Assembly (NCBI GenBank): GCA_022823105.1
Contig: JAJDXU010000182.1
Location: forward strand, 1 to 9,574
Length of the DNA stretch: 9,574 nt
Origin: Dehalococcoidia bacterium
GTDB taxonomy: Bacteria; Chloroflexota; Dehalococcoidia; Lucifugimonadales; UBA3495
Direction of reading: 5' to 3'
Positions 1 to 6,572 of this stretch are shown here, one piece after another (the first letter of the stretch is position 1; each line of letters starts with the position of its first letter). A program made the translations under genes and the position numbers. Under the pieces are notes generated by a model, which was not told where the DNA came from, made no database searches, and saw nothing but the letters and a program-made list of their open reading frames with translations.

Positions 1-2
1 AC

Positions 3-53
3 CCCAGCGGACAGCCCGTTTACATTGACGGCGGGGCGAACGCGCACCCGTGA
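3..53 (+). CDS. C-terminal end of a probable short-chain dehydrogenase/reductase (partial)
   Basis: The third forward frame is open from the window edge to a TGA at 51-53 and reads PSGQPVYIDGGANAHP. A 'GQ-x-x-x-(V/I)DGG' ending is highly characteristic of the C-terminus of classical short-chain dehydrogenases/reductases (NAD(P)-dependent Rossmann-fold oxidoreductases, including 3-oxoacyl-ACP reductase-like enzymes). Only 16 codons are present, so substrate and subfamily cannot be told. The gene is on the same strand as the histidine operon and ends about 120 bases before hisZ. No obvious terminator separates them, but hisZ appears to have its own promoter. The identification rests on one short motif. 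Confidence 0.5.
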   Translation, partial: PSGQPVYIDGGANAHP

Positions 54-172
54 AGGGCTGCGACACTGTGTATTCAAGGCCCTGGCGCCTCCGGGCTGCC
101 CGACTGATGCGGTCCGGTTGGTGCGACGCGGTGGATACGACCCAGCGGCCGTAGGTGTTACAATACTGGCCG
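54..172. other. Intergenic gap upstream of the his operon
   Basis: This gap lies between the upstream oxidoreductase stop and the hisZ ATG. It contains a possible GC stem (79-82 pairing with 93-96, a 10-base loop) with no following T-run, too weak to call a terminator. The right end holds the extended -10 promoter listed separately. I see no attenuator-type leader peptide with a His-codon run. Confidence 0.5.
156..164 (+). promoter_or_regulatory. Extended -10 promoter of the his operon (TGT-TACAAT)
   Basis: TGTTACAAT at 156-164 matches the extended -10 consensus TGN-TATAAT with one change. No convincing -35 is present at 16-19 bases upstream, which is tolerated by extended -10 promoters. The expected transcription start is about 171-172, at or next to the hisZ ATG (173), implying a leaderless or nearly leaderless mRNA. 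The same -10 hexamer occurs in front of two other genes in this window. Confidence 0.5.
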
Positions 173-1588
173 ATGATCGCCGCGACCGCCCCACCAGCCA
201 CCAACCCGGTCCGCCGCCTGGCCGGGATGAAGGATATTCCTCATACCGAATACCGCCTGAAACAGGCGGTCCAGGCGCATCTGTCCCACGCTATAGCGAC
301 CTACGGGTACAACGCGCTGGACATTCCCATCATCGAACCGACCGAGTTGTTCCTGCGCAAGTCCGGTGGCGATCTTGCGTCGCAGATGTACTCATTCAAC
401 GACCCCGGATCCAACGCAGTCAGCCTGAGGCCGGAGTTCACCTCCTCCATCATGCGGCATTACCTGGAATCGGCCGCAGAATCCGAGGGTTCGTCGGTGG
501 TACGGTGGCAATATGCCGGCCCGGTCTTTCGATACGATCTGGGTCATCCGCCTCCAGCAGAAAACAGCGGTCAGTTCACCCAGGTGGGCGCTGAGTTGAT
601 CGGTTCCAACAGCATTCTCGCTGACGCGGAGATGCTGTCGTTGGCCGCCGAGATTCCAACGGAACTGGGGATTTCGAACTGTCGCATTCGGCTGGCCGAC
701 CTCGACGTGTTGGACAGCGTGCTGGACACAGCGGGCTTGTCCGACCGGGCGCGGGCCTTTATCGTCGCCAACATGAACCGGATTGGCGATAGCGCCGAAA
801 ACCTCACGAGGACGCTGCAGAGGGCCGACGAGTTGCACATCGTGTCAGGGAGGGGGCTGCCCACTGATGAGGTGGACCTTGCGGAAGCGGTGGCCGGCCT
901 GCCGGACGGCATCGCGCGCTCGGTATTGGCCGGGTTTATGCAGTGGAACACCTCCCCTGAAACGCCGTTGGGCCGTCGCACCCCGGACGAAATAGTGGAC
1001 CGGCTGCTCAGAAAACTCCGTGGGGGCGATGCGGCCGACGCCATCGAGGTCGGTCTGGAGATGGCCGGACGGCTCGCCCGTGTCCGTGGAAACCCGGCAG
1101 AATCAGTTAAACAGGTGAGGGAAATAGTCGCTGAGGCCGGCGCAGATCCCGCTGCTTGTGATCGACTGGCTGATCTGGTGTCGTTGGTAACCGACGAGCC
1201 GACACTGACGGGCAAGCTGGAAATAGATTTTTCCCTGGCCAGGGGGATCGCATACTACAACGGGATCATATTCGACGTGATCGGCGGCGATGGGATGGTC
1301 CTCGGAGGGGGCGGTCGATACGATGCTCTGGCTCTGGCCCTGGGCGGCAGGAAACGCGTGCCGGCCCTGGGGATGGCATATACTCTTGAGTCGCTGTTGA
1401 CATCCATGCCGGACGGCGACGGAAAAACGACAGAGGCCGACAGGGTTCTGGTACGACCCCGCTCGGCCGACTCCAACAGGGCGGCCATGCGAAAGGCGTC
1501 CGAGATTCGTCGGCAGGGTGGCGTCGCGGTGTTGCAGGTTGACGAACATGGCGCCGCCGCCGGATACTCGGATACGATTTCCGTTTGA
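173..1588 (+). CDS. hisZ: ATP phosphoribosyltransferase regulatory subunit HisZ (HisRS paralogue)
   Basis: HisZ is a catalytically inactive class II histidyl-tRNA-synthetase-like protein that pairs with HisG at the first step of histidine synthesis. This 471-residue protein has the HisRS-fold landmarks: GMKDIP (18-23, equivalent to KGTRDI), LRPEFTSSIMR (85-95), motif 2 VFRYD (118-122), LARGIAYYNGIIFD (355-368) and GGGRYD (378-383). The motif 2 loop that carries ATP-binding residues in true HisRS (GRxREF) is replaced by a Pro-rich segment (125-134), and LDYY has become IAYY, both arguing against aminoacylation. Residues 424-457 look like the first half of an HGTP anticodon-binding domain, which then stops. 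I chose the ATG at 173 because the conserved GMKDIP precludes the ATG at 227, and the GTG at 155 overlaps the -10 box. It overlaps hisG by about 41 bases. A HisRS is less likely, given its place beside hisG. Confidence 0.82.
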   Translation: MIAATAPPATNPVRRLAGMKDIPHTEYRLKQAVQAHLSHAIATYGYNALDIPIIEPTELFLRKSGGDLASQMYSFNDPGSNAVSLRPEFTSSIMRHYLESAAESEGSSVVRWQYAGPVFRYDLGHPPPAENSGQFTQVGAELIGSNSILADAEMLSLAAEIPTELGISNCRIRLADLDVLDSVLDTAGLSDRARAFIVANMNRIGDSAENLTRTLQRADELHIVSGRGLPTDEVDLAEAVAGLPDGIARSVLAGFMQWNTSPETPLGRRTPDEIVDRLLRKLRGGDAADAIEVGLEMAGRLARVRGNPAESVKQVREIVAEAGADPAACDRLADLVSLVTDEPTLTGKLEIDFSLARGIAYYNGIIFDVIGGDGMVLGGGGRYDALALALGGRKRVPALGMAYTLESLLTSMPDGDGKTTEADRVLVRPRSADSNRAAMRKASEIRRQGGVAVLQVDEHGAAAGYSDTISV

Positions 1589-2612
1589 ATCGGGTGCGAA
1601 ATTGAGACTCGTGATCCCAAGCGACGGCGAACTGGGAGAACCCACCATGCGGTTCCTGGACTCATGCGGAGTCAAGGTCAATCGCCCCAACTCGCGGCGC
1701 TATACCGGATCGATTCCATCGATTCCCGGTATCGACGTGTTGTTCCAGCGCACTGCCGACATCACCACGAAGGTGGAGGAAGGCAGCGCGGACATGGGCA
1801 TCACCGGTCTGGATCGCCTGATGGAATACCGCCACGATGATGAGTCCGTTGTCGCAGTCATGGAGGACCTGGAGTTCGGGCGGTGCGATTACGTCCTGGC
1901 GGTCCCTGAATCTTGGCTCGACGTGACCTCGATTGACGACCTGGCCGATGTTGCCCTGGAATTTCACGATCATGGCCGGCAGCTGCGAATTGCGACCAAA
2001 TACCCGCGCCTGTTGCGTCGCTTTCTCTTTGAGTGCGGTATCAACCACTTCACGCTGGTGGCAGTGAGCGGAACGCTGGAGGCCGCGCCCATCGCCGGCT
2101 ACGCTGACGTCATAGCCGATCTGTCCGCGACCGGTACCACGCTCCGCGAGAACCGATTGAAAACGCTGGATGGCGGCACAATACTGAGCTCACAGGCCTG
2201 CCTGATCGCCAATCCGGTGACCCTGTCAGAGAATCCGGGCGACCTGCGCCTAGCCCAATCGTTCACCGAAATGCTGGAAGCGCACCTGCGTGCGGAGCCT
2301 TATTACCGCATCACCGCCAACGTGCAAGGCCGCTCCGCAGAAGACGTAAGCGCGATGATCCTGGCCAGGCCAGATATTGCGGGCATCCAGGGCCCGACGG
2401 TGGCGCGGGTGTTCAGTGTGGAGGAGGAGGACTGGTACGCGGTGTCTTTGCTGATTCGCAAGAACCGCCTGCTGGATGTCGTGGAACACCTGAGGGAATG
2501 TGGCGGAGTGGACATCGCGGCCGCCCAGTTGTCCTACCTGTTCAAGGGGCAGTGCCAGGCGTTCGAGGGATTCCTGGAACGGGTGGCCGCCACCAACGGA
2601 GGGCCGGCCTGA
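1548..2612 (+). CDS. hisG: ATP phosphoribosyltransferase HisG, long form
   Basis: HisG catalyses the committed step of histidine synthesis, condensing ATP with PRPP to phosphoribosyl-ATP in the cytoplasm. The 354-residue product begins its fold at KLRLVIPSDGEL (18-29), continues with the DMGITGLD lobe (82-89), and has the PRPP-binding loop DLSATGTT (191-198) followed by SSQACLIANP (214-223). Residues about 251-333 match the C-terminal ACT-like regulatory domain of long HisG: GPTVARVF, then DWYAVSLLI and the final helix. The long form normally senses histidine itself and does not need HisZ, so its partnership here is notable. The tail past about 333 is longer than in E. coli HisG (299 residues). 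The start is uncertain: the ATG at 1548 lies inside hisZ; a TTG at 1602 would give a 336-residue protein starting right at the first strand, which fits the family length slightly better; a GTG at 1518 is also possible. Confidence 0.93.
   Translation: MAPPPDTRIRFPFESGAKLRLVIPSDGELGEPTMRFLDSCGVKVNRPNSRRYTGSIPSIPGIDVLFQRTADITTKVEEGSADMGITGLDRLMEYRHDDESVVAVMEDLEFGRCDYVLAVPESWLDVTSIDDLADVALEFHDHGRQLRIATKYPRLLRRFLFECGINHFTLVAVSGTLEAAPIAGYADVIADLSATGTTLRENRLKTLDGGTILSSQACLIANPVTLSENPGDLRLAQSFTEMLEAHLRAEPYYRITANVQGRSAEDVSAMILARPDIAGIQGPTVARVFSVEEEDWYAVSLLIRKNRLLDVVEHLRECGGVDIAAAQLSYLFKGQCQAFEGFLERVAATNGGPA
2598..2603 (+). promoter_or_regulatory. Ribosome binding site fixing the start of the PF00882-like gene
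   Basis: GGAGGG lies inside the last codons of hisG, 10 bases before the ATG at 2614. It supports that ATG over in-frame upstream codons, which would extend the protein backward into hisG. Confidence 0.6.
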
Positions 2613-2613
2613 C

Positions 2614-3375
2614 ATGCCCAACCTCCCGATGCACATCTACGTGTGCCAGCAAGTGGCGACCGAACTCGATTGGGGTTACGTGCACGACCACGCCGGCGCG
2701 GCCTACCTGGGATCAACTACGCCGGACATCCGCGCCATGACTAAGTGGGAGCGGTCGCGGACCCATTTTTCCGACCTGTCCGTCACTAGGGTTGGCGCCG
2801 GTGTCGATAGGATGTTTGAATTGCATCCGCACCTCGCGGGATCCGACAATGGACTGTCTGCCGAAACCCGGGCATTCCTGCTGGGGTACGTCAGCCACCC
2901 GGTGGCAGATGAGACTTGGATCACGACCATGTTCCGGCCCCACTTCGATCCGGCCAACCTCATCACGGATACCGAGGTCGAAGCCCATATCTGGGATCGC
3001 GCGCTGCAACTGGACATGGACCGCGCCGTGCTCACGGAAAACGGTGGCCTTTCCGACCAGAATGATGCAATCGCCGGAGTCGAAACCATGCCCGCCCTGG
3101 AGTTCCTTCAGGACGAGCTCATTGATGAGTGGCGCGGCTGGGTCGCGCGCCTCCTGGGGTGGGACTTCACCTGGGAACGCCTCAAACGCGCCCTGAATCG
3201 AATGTATCGCGACAACGACGAGGTTCAGCTGGTCGTCGACGGGTTCCTGGGTGAAATGCCGCGGAGCCTGGAAAGGGTCTACGAGCGCGTACCCCGAAAG
3301 TTGATAGAGGAATACCGCCAACGCGTGATCGACGAAACCAAAGTGCAGGCCCGGGAGTATCTCAGTGCGACTTAA
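2614..3375 (+). CDS. Zinc-dependent phospholipase C-like protein (PF00882 type) inside the his operon
   Basis: The 253-residue protein resembles the zinc-dependent phospholipase C / S1-P1 nuclease superfamily. The N-terminal MPNLPMHIYV places a His at residue 7 where the family has a metal ligand. It is followed by AAYLGSTTPDIR (D38), RTHFSD (H51) and GYVSHPVADETW (H95 and D99 as an HxxxD pair), with H125 a further candidate. The order H, D, H, HxxxD is that of the trinuclear zinc site. No signal peptide or membrane helix is visible, unlike secreted clostridial phospholipases, so it is probably cytoplasmic. The substrate is unknown. The ATG lies one base after the hisG stop, and its end overlaps hisD by 11 bases, so it is translated as part of the operon. 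Family membership is fairly secure; a role in histidine synthesis is only suggested by position. Confidence 0.75.
   Translation: MPNLPMHIYVCQQVATELDWGYVHDHAGAAYLGSTTPDIRAMTKWERSRTHFSDLSVTRVGAGVDRMFELHPHLAGSDNGLSAETRAFLLGYVSHPVADETWITTMFRPHFDPANLITDTEVEAHIWDRALQLDMDRAVLTENGGLSDQNDAIAGVETMPALEFLQDELIDEWRGWVARLLGWDFTWERLKRALNRMYRDNDEVQLVVDGFLGEMPRSLERVYERVPRKLIEEYRQRVIDETKVQAREYLSAT
3353..3357 (+). promoter_or_regulatory. Ribosome binding site for hisD
   Basis: GGGAG lies 7 bases before the GTG at 3365, within the end of the preceding gene. It supports the GTG start of hisD and translational coupling. Confidence 0.5.
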
Positions 3376-4711
3376 TCAAGTACATGGCCTGGCCGCCGCA
3401 GATTCGGTACTGACGCGCATCGATCCGCTCGACCTATCCTCCCTGCCGGACGCCGCGTTGCAGAGAACCCGCGACGTTTTCGGTCCGGATGCTACCCCCG
3501 AATCCTCCATCCTGCAGATGTTGCGCGACGTGCGCGCCGAAGGCGATACTGCTGTCCGCCGGTACGCCAAGATGCTGGATGGCGCTGATGTCGAAGAGCT
3601 GGAGATTCCGAAAACTGAGTTGGACGACGCCTGGGATTCAATTCCCGAAGACCTGAAGCATGCCCTCAGCCTGGCCGCCGACCGCATTACCAAGTTCCAC
3701 GAAGCGACGTTGCCGAGAGACTGGGTAGACCTGGGCGGCGGGCTGGGCGAACTGATCCGGCCATTGGAGCGGGTGGGGCTTTACGCTCCTGGGGGAACGG
3801 CTGCCTATCCGTCCACCGTGTTGATGACCGCCATTCCGGCGCGCGTGGCTGGTGTTCGAGAAGTGGTGCTTACTACACCCCGACGCGGTAACGAACCGCT
3901 CAACCCCACCGTGCTTGCGGCGGCCCATATCGCCGGCGTGGACGCCGTTTATCAGATCGGCGGAGTTCCCGCCATCGGTGCGCTGGCCTACGGAACGGAC
4001 AGCGTCAAAAAGGTCGACAAAATATGCGGGCCGGGGAATGTCTTCGTGGCCTATGCCAAGCGCATGGTGCAGGGCCAGGTAGACATTGACGGCGTGTTCG
4101 GGCCCACTGAGACAATTGTATTGGCCGACGATTCCGCCAATCCGGTATTTTGCGCCGCCGACCTGATAGCCCAGGCAGAGCACGATCCCCTGGCATCCGC
4201 GATCCTCGTAACCGATTCCAAGCAATTGGTGGAGCACATCGAGTCCGAGTTGGACGCCCAGATCAGGTTTAATCCCCGCGCCGAGACCATTCGACAGTCT
4301 CTGGAGCGTCAGGGCTGTATAGTGCTCGTCGACGATTTTGACGAGGCTATCGCGGTGGCGAACCGAATCGCTCCAGAGCACCTCTGCCTCATGGTTGCCG
4401 ATCCCTGGGTTTGGGCAGGGAAGATCCGCAACGCCGGGGGCCTGTTCCTTGGCGAATTCTCTCCGGAAGTCATGGGAGACTACATTGCCGGACCATCGCA
4501 CGTGATGCCCACCGGCGGCACGGCGCGGTTCAGTTCCGCGCTGAGCGTCCACCATTTTCTTCGGACCATGCCTGTGGTGGGTCTCAGTCCTAACCATTTC
4601 GCTGACCTCGGACCGGCGGCGGTCCGCATTGCCGAGGCCGAAGGTCTGCCCGGCCATGCTGGCGCCGTTCAGGCCCGCCTCGACCACCTGGCCGCTGTCT
4701 CGTCCACATAA
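3365..4711 (+). CDS. hisD: Histidinol dehydrogenase HisD
   Basis: HisD is a zinc enzyme that carries out the last two steps of the pathway, oxidising L-histidinol to histidinal and then histidine with two NAD+. The 448-residue product is close to the usual 430-440. All the expected functional residues are present: the NAD region CGPGN (221-225), zinc ligands Q270 and H273 in IAQAEHD, the catalytic E338-H339 pair in IAPEHL, D372 in GDYIAGPSH, and the fourth zinc ligand H431 in EGLPGHAGAV, just before the C-terminus. The start is a GTG overlapping the preceding stop by 11 bases, with GGGAG seven bases upstream. The first 15 or so residues are poorly conserved in this family, so the exact start is slightly uncertain. 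Nothing suggests loss of activity. Confidence 0.97.
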   Translation: MRLNQVHGLAAADSVLTRIDPLDLSSLPDAALQRTRDVFGPDATPESSILQMLRDVRAEGDTAVRRYAKMLDGADVEELEIPKTELDDAWDSIPEDLKHALSLAADRITKFHEATLPRDWVDLGGGLGELIRPLERVGLYAPGGTAAYPSTVLMTAIPARVAGVREVVLTTPRRGNEPLNPTVLAAAHIAGVDAVYQIGGVPAIGALAYGTDSVKKVDKICGPGNVFVAYAKRMVQGQVDIDGVFGPTETIVLADDSANPVFCAADLIAQAEHDPLASAILVTDSKQLVEHIESELDAQIRFNPRAETIRQSLERQGCIVLVDDFDEAIAVANRIAPEHLCLMVADPWVWAGKIRNAGGLFLGEFSPEVMGDYIAGPSHVMPTGGTARFSSALSVHHFLRTMPVVGLSPNHFADLGPAAVRIAEAEGLPGHAGAVQARLDHLAAVSST

Positions 4712-4728
4712 CCCGTCTGACCCAACCG

Positions 4729-4741
4729 CCTCCGCGGGAGG
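4729..4741 (+). promoter_or_regulatory. Small hairpin holding the hisC ribosome binding site
   Basis: CCTCC (4729-4733), loop GCG, GGAGG (4737-4741) forms a perfect five-pair GC-rich stem. The right arm is the only good Shine-Dalgarno sequence for hisC, 11 bases before its ATG. Folding of the arm would limit hisC translation unless ribosomes leaving hisD, which stops 18 bases upstream, keep it open. The regulatory meaning is an inference. Confidence 0.45.
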
Positions 4742-4752
4742 ACTGCGTAACG

Positions 4753-5844
4753 ATGCCCGATATTGAAGACCTGTTGCTGCCGCACATCAGCCGCCTCAAG
4801 ACGTATCAAGGGGTTTCGCCCAGCGAAACTTTGGCGGAGGAAGCGGGCATTTCACTGGACCAGGTAATCCGTCTGAACGGCAACGAAAACCCATACGGCC
4901 CATCACCCCAGGTAGCCGAGGCGCTGGGGAGCTTCAAGGACTACAATCATTACCCGGACCCGGATCAACGACGTCTGCGGTCCGCCCTGTCGGAATATCT
5001 GGGCGTTGATGAGGCCAACATCGTAGCAGGCAACGGCAGCGACGAGATCATCGACCTGCTGATGCGCATGTTCCTGGCTCCCGGGGACGAGATCATCATA
5101 CCGGTGCCCACGTTCGGCATGTATTCGTTTTCTGCCGACGTCGCTGGCGCCCAGGCCATCGCCGTGCCTCGAGATGACAATTTCGACATCGACATCGAGG
5201 CTATCAAAGGCGCGATCACCCCTCGAACCAAGGCGATATTCTTCCCGACGCCAAATAATCCCACGGGGAACCTTGTCACCGAGTCCCAGGCGCGCGCGCT
5301 CCTGGACACCGGTCTTTTGGTTGTTGCGGACGAAGCCTACTACGATTTCTGCGGTCAAACGCTGATGCCCCTGCTATCCGAGTATCGCAACCTGGTTGTG
5401 TTGCGCACGTTCAGCAAGTGGGCCGGACTCGCCGGGCTGCGGATCGGCGCGGGTGCCATGGACACTGAACTCGCCGCGACCATGATGGGTGTCAAACCGC
5501 CATACAATGTCAACCTGGCTGCCGAAGTGGCATTGCTGGCATCGCTGGCCGACACCGGCAACCTGCTCGAACGCGTTGACGCCATCGTTGAGGAGCGCGC
5601 CCGGATGCACCGCCTCCTCAGCGAGATCCCCGGCATTACCGTCTGGCCATCCCAAGCCAACTTCATCCTCTGCAAGATGCCCGACGGTCGCGGGCGCGAG
5701 GTGTACGAGGCGATGTGTCGTCGCGGAGTGTTTCTGCGATACTTCGACAACGACCTGCTGCGCGACTATATACGGTCCAGCGTGGGTAAACCGGAAGAAA
5801 CGGACGCTGTGGTTGCCGGTTTCCGCGCCGCCCTTGGGGTGTAG
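4753..5844 (+). CDS. hisC: Histidinol-phosphate aminotransferase HisC
   Basis: HisC is a PLP-dependent class I/II aminotransferase that transfers the amino group of glutamate to imidazole-acetol phosphate, giving histidinol phosphate. The 363-residue length is typical. Visible landmarks are LNGNENPYGPSP (41-52), GNGSDEIID (93-101), the PTPNNPTG loop (165-172) that contacts PLP, ADEAYYDF (192-199) with the cofactor Asp at 193, the Schiff-base lysine K222 in RTFSKWAGLAGLRIG with R230, and the substrate-carboxylate arginine R341 near the end. The ATG has GGGAGG 11 bases upstream and lies 41 bases after hisD. hisB follows after 5 bases. Related aromatic aminotransferases share these motifs, but the operon context makes HisC much the best choice. 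Confidence 0.96.
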   Translation: MPDIEDLLLPHISRLKTYQGVSPSETLAEEAGISLDQVIRLNGNENPYGPSPQVAEALGSFKDYNHYPDPDQRRLRSALSEYLGVDEANIVAGNGSDEIIDLLMRMFLAPGDEIIIPVPTFGMYSFSADVAGAQAIAVPRDDNFDIDIEAIKGAITPRTKAIFFPTPNNPTGNLVTESQARALLDTGLLVVADEAYYDFCGQTLMPLLSEYRNLVVLRTFSKWAGLAGLRIGAGAMDTELAATMMGVKPPYNVNLAAEVALLASLADTGNLLERVDAIVEERARMHRLLSEIPGITVWPSQANFILCKMPDGRGREVYEAMCRRGVFLRYFDNDLLRDYIRSSVGKPEETDAVVAGFRAALGV

Positions 5845-5849
5845 GAACC

Positions 5850-6467
5850 GTGACCGGCTCGCTCGAATCCGGAGACCGAACCGCCAGCCTGGAGCGGGAA
5901 ACAGCGGAAACCCGCATAGCCGTCTCCGTGAATCTGGACGGTACTGGTCAATACAACATTGACACGGGCAACGGCTTTCTTGACCACATGGTGAGCCAAA
6001 TTGCCCGGCATGGACTGTTCGACATTGACCTCAAGGCGCAGGGCGACACCCACGTCGGCCGGCACCACCTGGTGGAGGATACCGGCATCATGCTGGGGCG
6101 CGCGTTCGGCCAGGCCTTGGGCGAACCCCGTGGGATCCGGCGCATGGGACATGCCATAGTGCCCCTGGATGAAACCTTGGTGATGGTGGCGGTGGACTGG
6201 AGCGGCCGTCCATACACAGAGGTCGATACCACCCTCAACGACACCATGGTGGAGACGCTGTCGGGGGATTTGGTGGCCCATTTCCTCGAATCTTTCGCGA
6301 TCGAGGCACGCATCAACCTGCACGCCAGGGTGATCGCAGGCGTGAGTCCGCACCACAAAGCGGAGGCGTTGTGCAAGGCGCTGGCCCGCGCGCTGCGGGA
6401 TGCCGTAGAGCCGGACCCTCGCGCGACGGGACAGGTTCCCAGCACCAAAGGCATGCTCGATAGCTGA
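5850..6467 (+). CDS. hisB: Imidazoleglycerol-phosphate dehydratase HisB (monofunctional)
   Basis: This manganese enzyme dehydrates imidazoleglycerol phosphate to imidazole-acetol phosphate, the HisC substrate. The product is 205 residues, so it is the stand-alone dehydratase without the histidinol-phosphatase domain of enterobacterial HisB. It begins RTASLERETAETRIAV and LDGTG like other family members. Metal-binding and catalytic motifs are FLDHM (43-47, H46), H68, HHLVED (72-77, E76), H144 and HHKAEA (168-173, E172), ending with GQVPSTKGML. In most homologues the two residues before the first HH pair are acidic or polar (DD or DQ); here they are GR (70-71). The start is a GTG five bases after the hisC stop; its ribosome site is poor (AGGA only three bases away), suggesting coupling to hisC translation. 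Confidence 0.95.
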   Translation: MTGSLESGDRTASLERETAETRIAVSVNLDGTGQYNIDTGNGFLDHMVSQIARHGLFDIDLKAQGDTHVGRHHLVEDTGIMLGRAFGQALGEPRGIRRMGHAIVPLDETLVMVAVDWSGRPYTEVDTTLNDTMVETLSGDLVAHFLESFAIEARINLHARVIAGVSPHHKAEALCKALARALRDAVEPDPRATGQVPSTKGMLDS

Positions 6468-6471
6468 CCTG

Positions 6472-6500
6472 AGCCTGCATGGCGGAGCAGCCGGGCTTTT
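6472..6500 (+). terminator. Possible rho-independent terminator after hisB
   Basis: AGCC (6472-6475) can pair with GGCT (6494-6497), with an inner TGC/GCA pair (6476-6478 with 6487-6489) across a bulge, followed by a run of four T (6497-6500). The stem is imperfect, so this is a weak call. Its position, just past hisB and before a separate promoter, is right for the end of the operon. Confidence 0.4.
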
Positions 6501-6520
6501 CCATGAGTCGCGCCCGCGGC

Positions 6521-6551
6521 GTGACCTTCCCGGTCTCAATTTCTGTACAAT
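6521..6551 (+). promoter_or_regulatory. Promoter of the repeat-motif small gene
   Basis: TACAAT (6546-6551) is a five-of-six -10 box. The best -35 is GTGACC (6521-6526), four of six with a long 19-base spacer. The expected start of transcription is near 6558. It sits within a perfect inverted repeat listed separately. Confidence 0.5.
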
Positions 6552-6566
6552 AACGTTGTTGAGACC
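6532..6566. promoter_or_regulatory. Perfect inverted repeat spanning the -10 box: probable operator
   Basis: GGTCTCAA (6532-6539) and TTGAGACC (6559-6566) are exact reverse complements separated by 19 bases that contain the -10 box. One arm lies in the promoter spacer and the other just after the expected transcription start. Since the left arm would not be transcribed, a DNA operator for a dimeric regulator fits better than an RNA hairpin. The half-site spacing is about 27 bases centre to centre. Confidence 0.5.
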
Positions 6567-6572
6567 AGAGTC

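Noticed and set aside
79..96. Stem of four GC pairs between the upstream dehydrogenase and hisZ as a terminator
   Set aside because: The stem is too short, the loop is 10 bases, and there is no T-run.
155..172. GTG at 155 as the hisZ start
   Set aside because: The codon lies within the extended -10 promoter (156-164), and the extra six residues have no homology support. The ATG at 173 accounts for the conserved GMKDIP motif.
25..594. A 189-codon open frame on the + strand overlapping the beginning of hisZ
   Set aside because: Its product is Arg/Pro/Gly-rich with no family resemblance and runs over the strongly conserved HisZ frame. It is a shadow in GC-rich DNA.
173..1588. Reading the first operon gene as histidyl-tRNA synthetase (hisS)
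   Set aside because: The motif 2 loop lacks the GRxREF residues, LDYY is IAYY, the anticodon domain is incomplete, and the gene is fused by overlap to hisG. It remains an alternative until a separate hisS is shown.
3638..4687. A 349-codon open frame on the minus strand
   Set aside because: It lies exactly antisense to hisD, whose catalytic residues are all present. The antisense product is His/Gly/Arg-rich with no recognisable domain.
5766..6539. A 257-codon minus-strand frame antisense to hisB
   Set aside because: It covers the conserved hisB frame in antisense and its translation has no family features.
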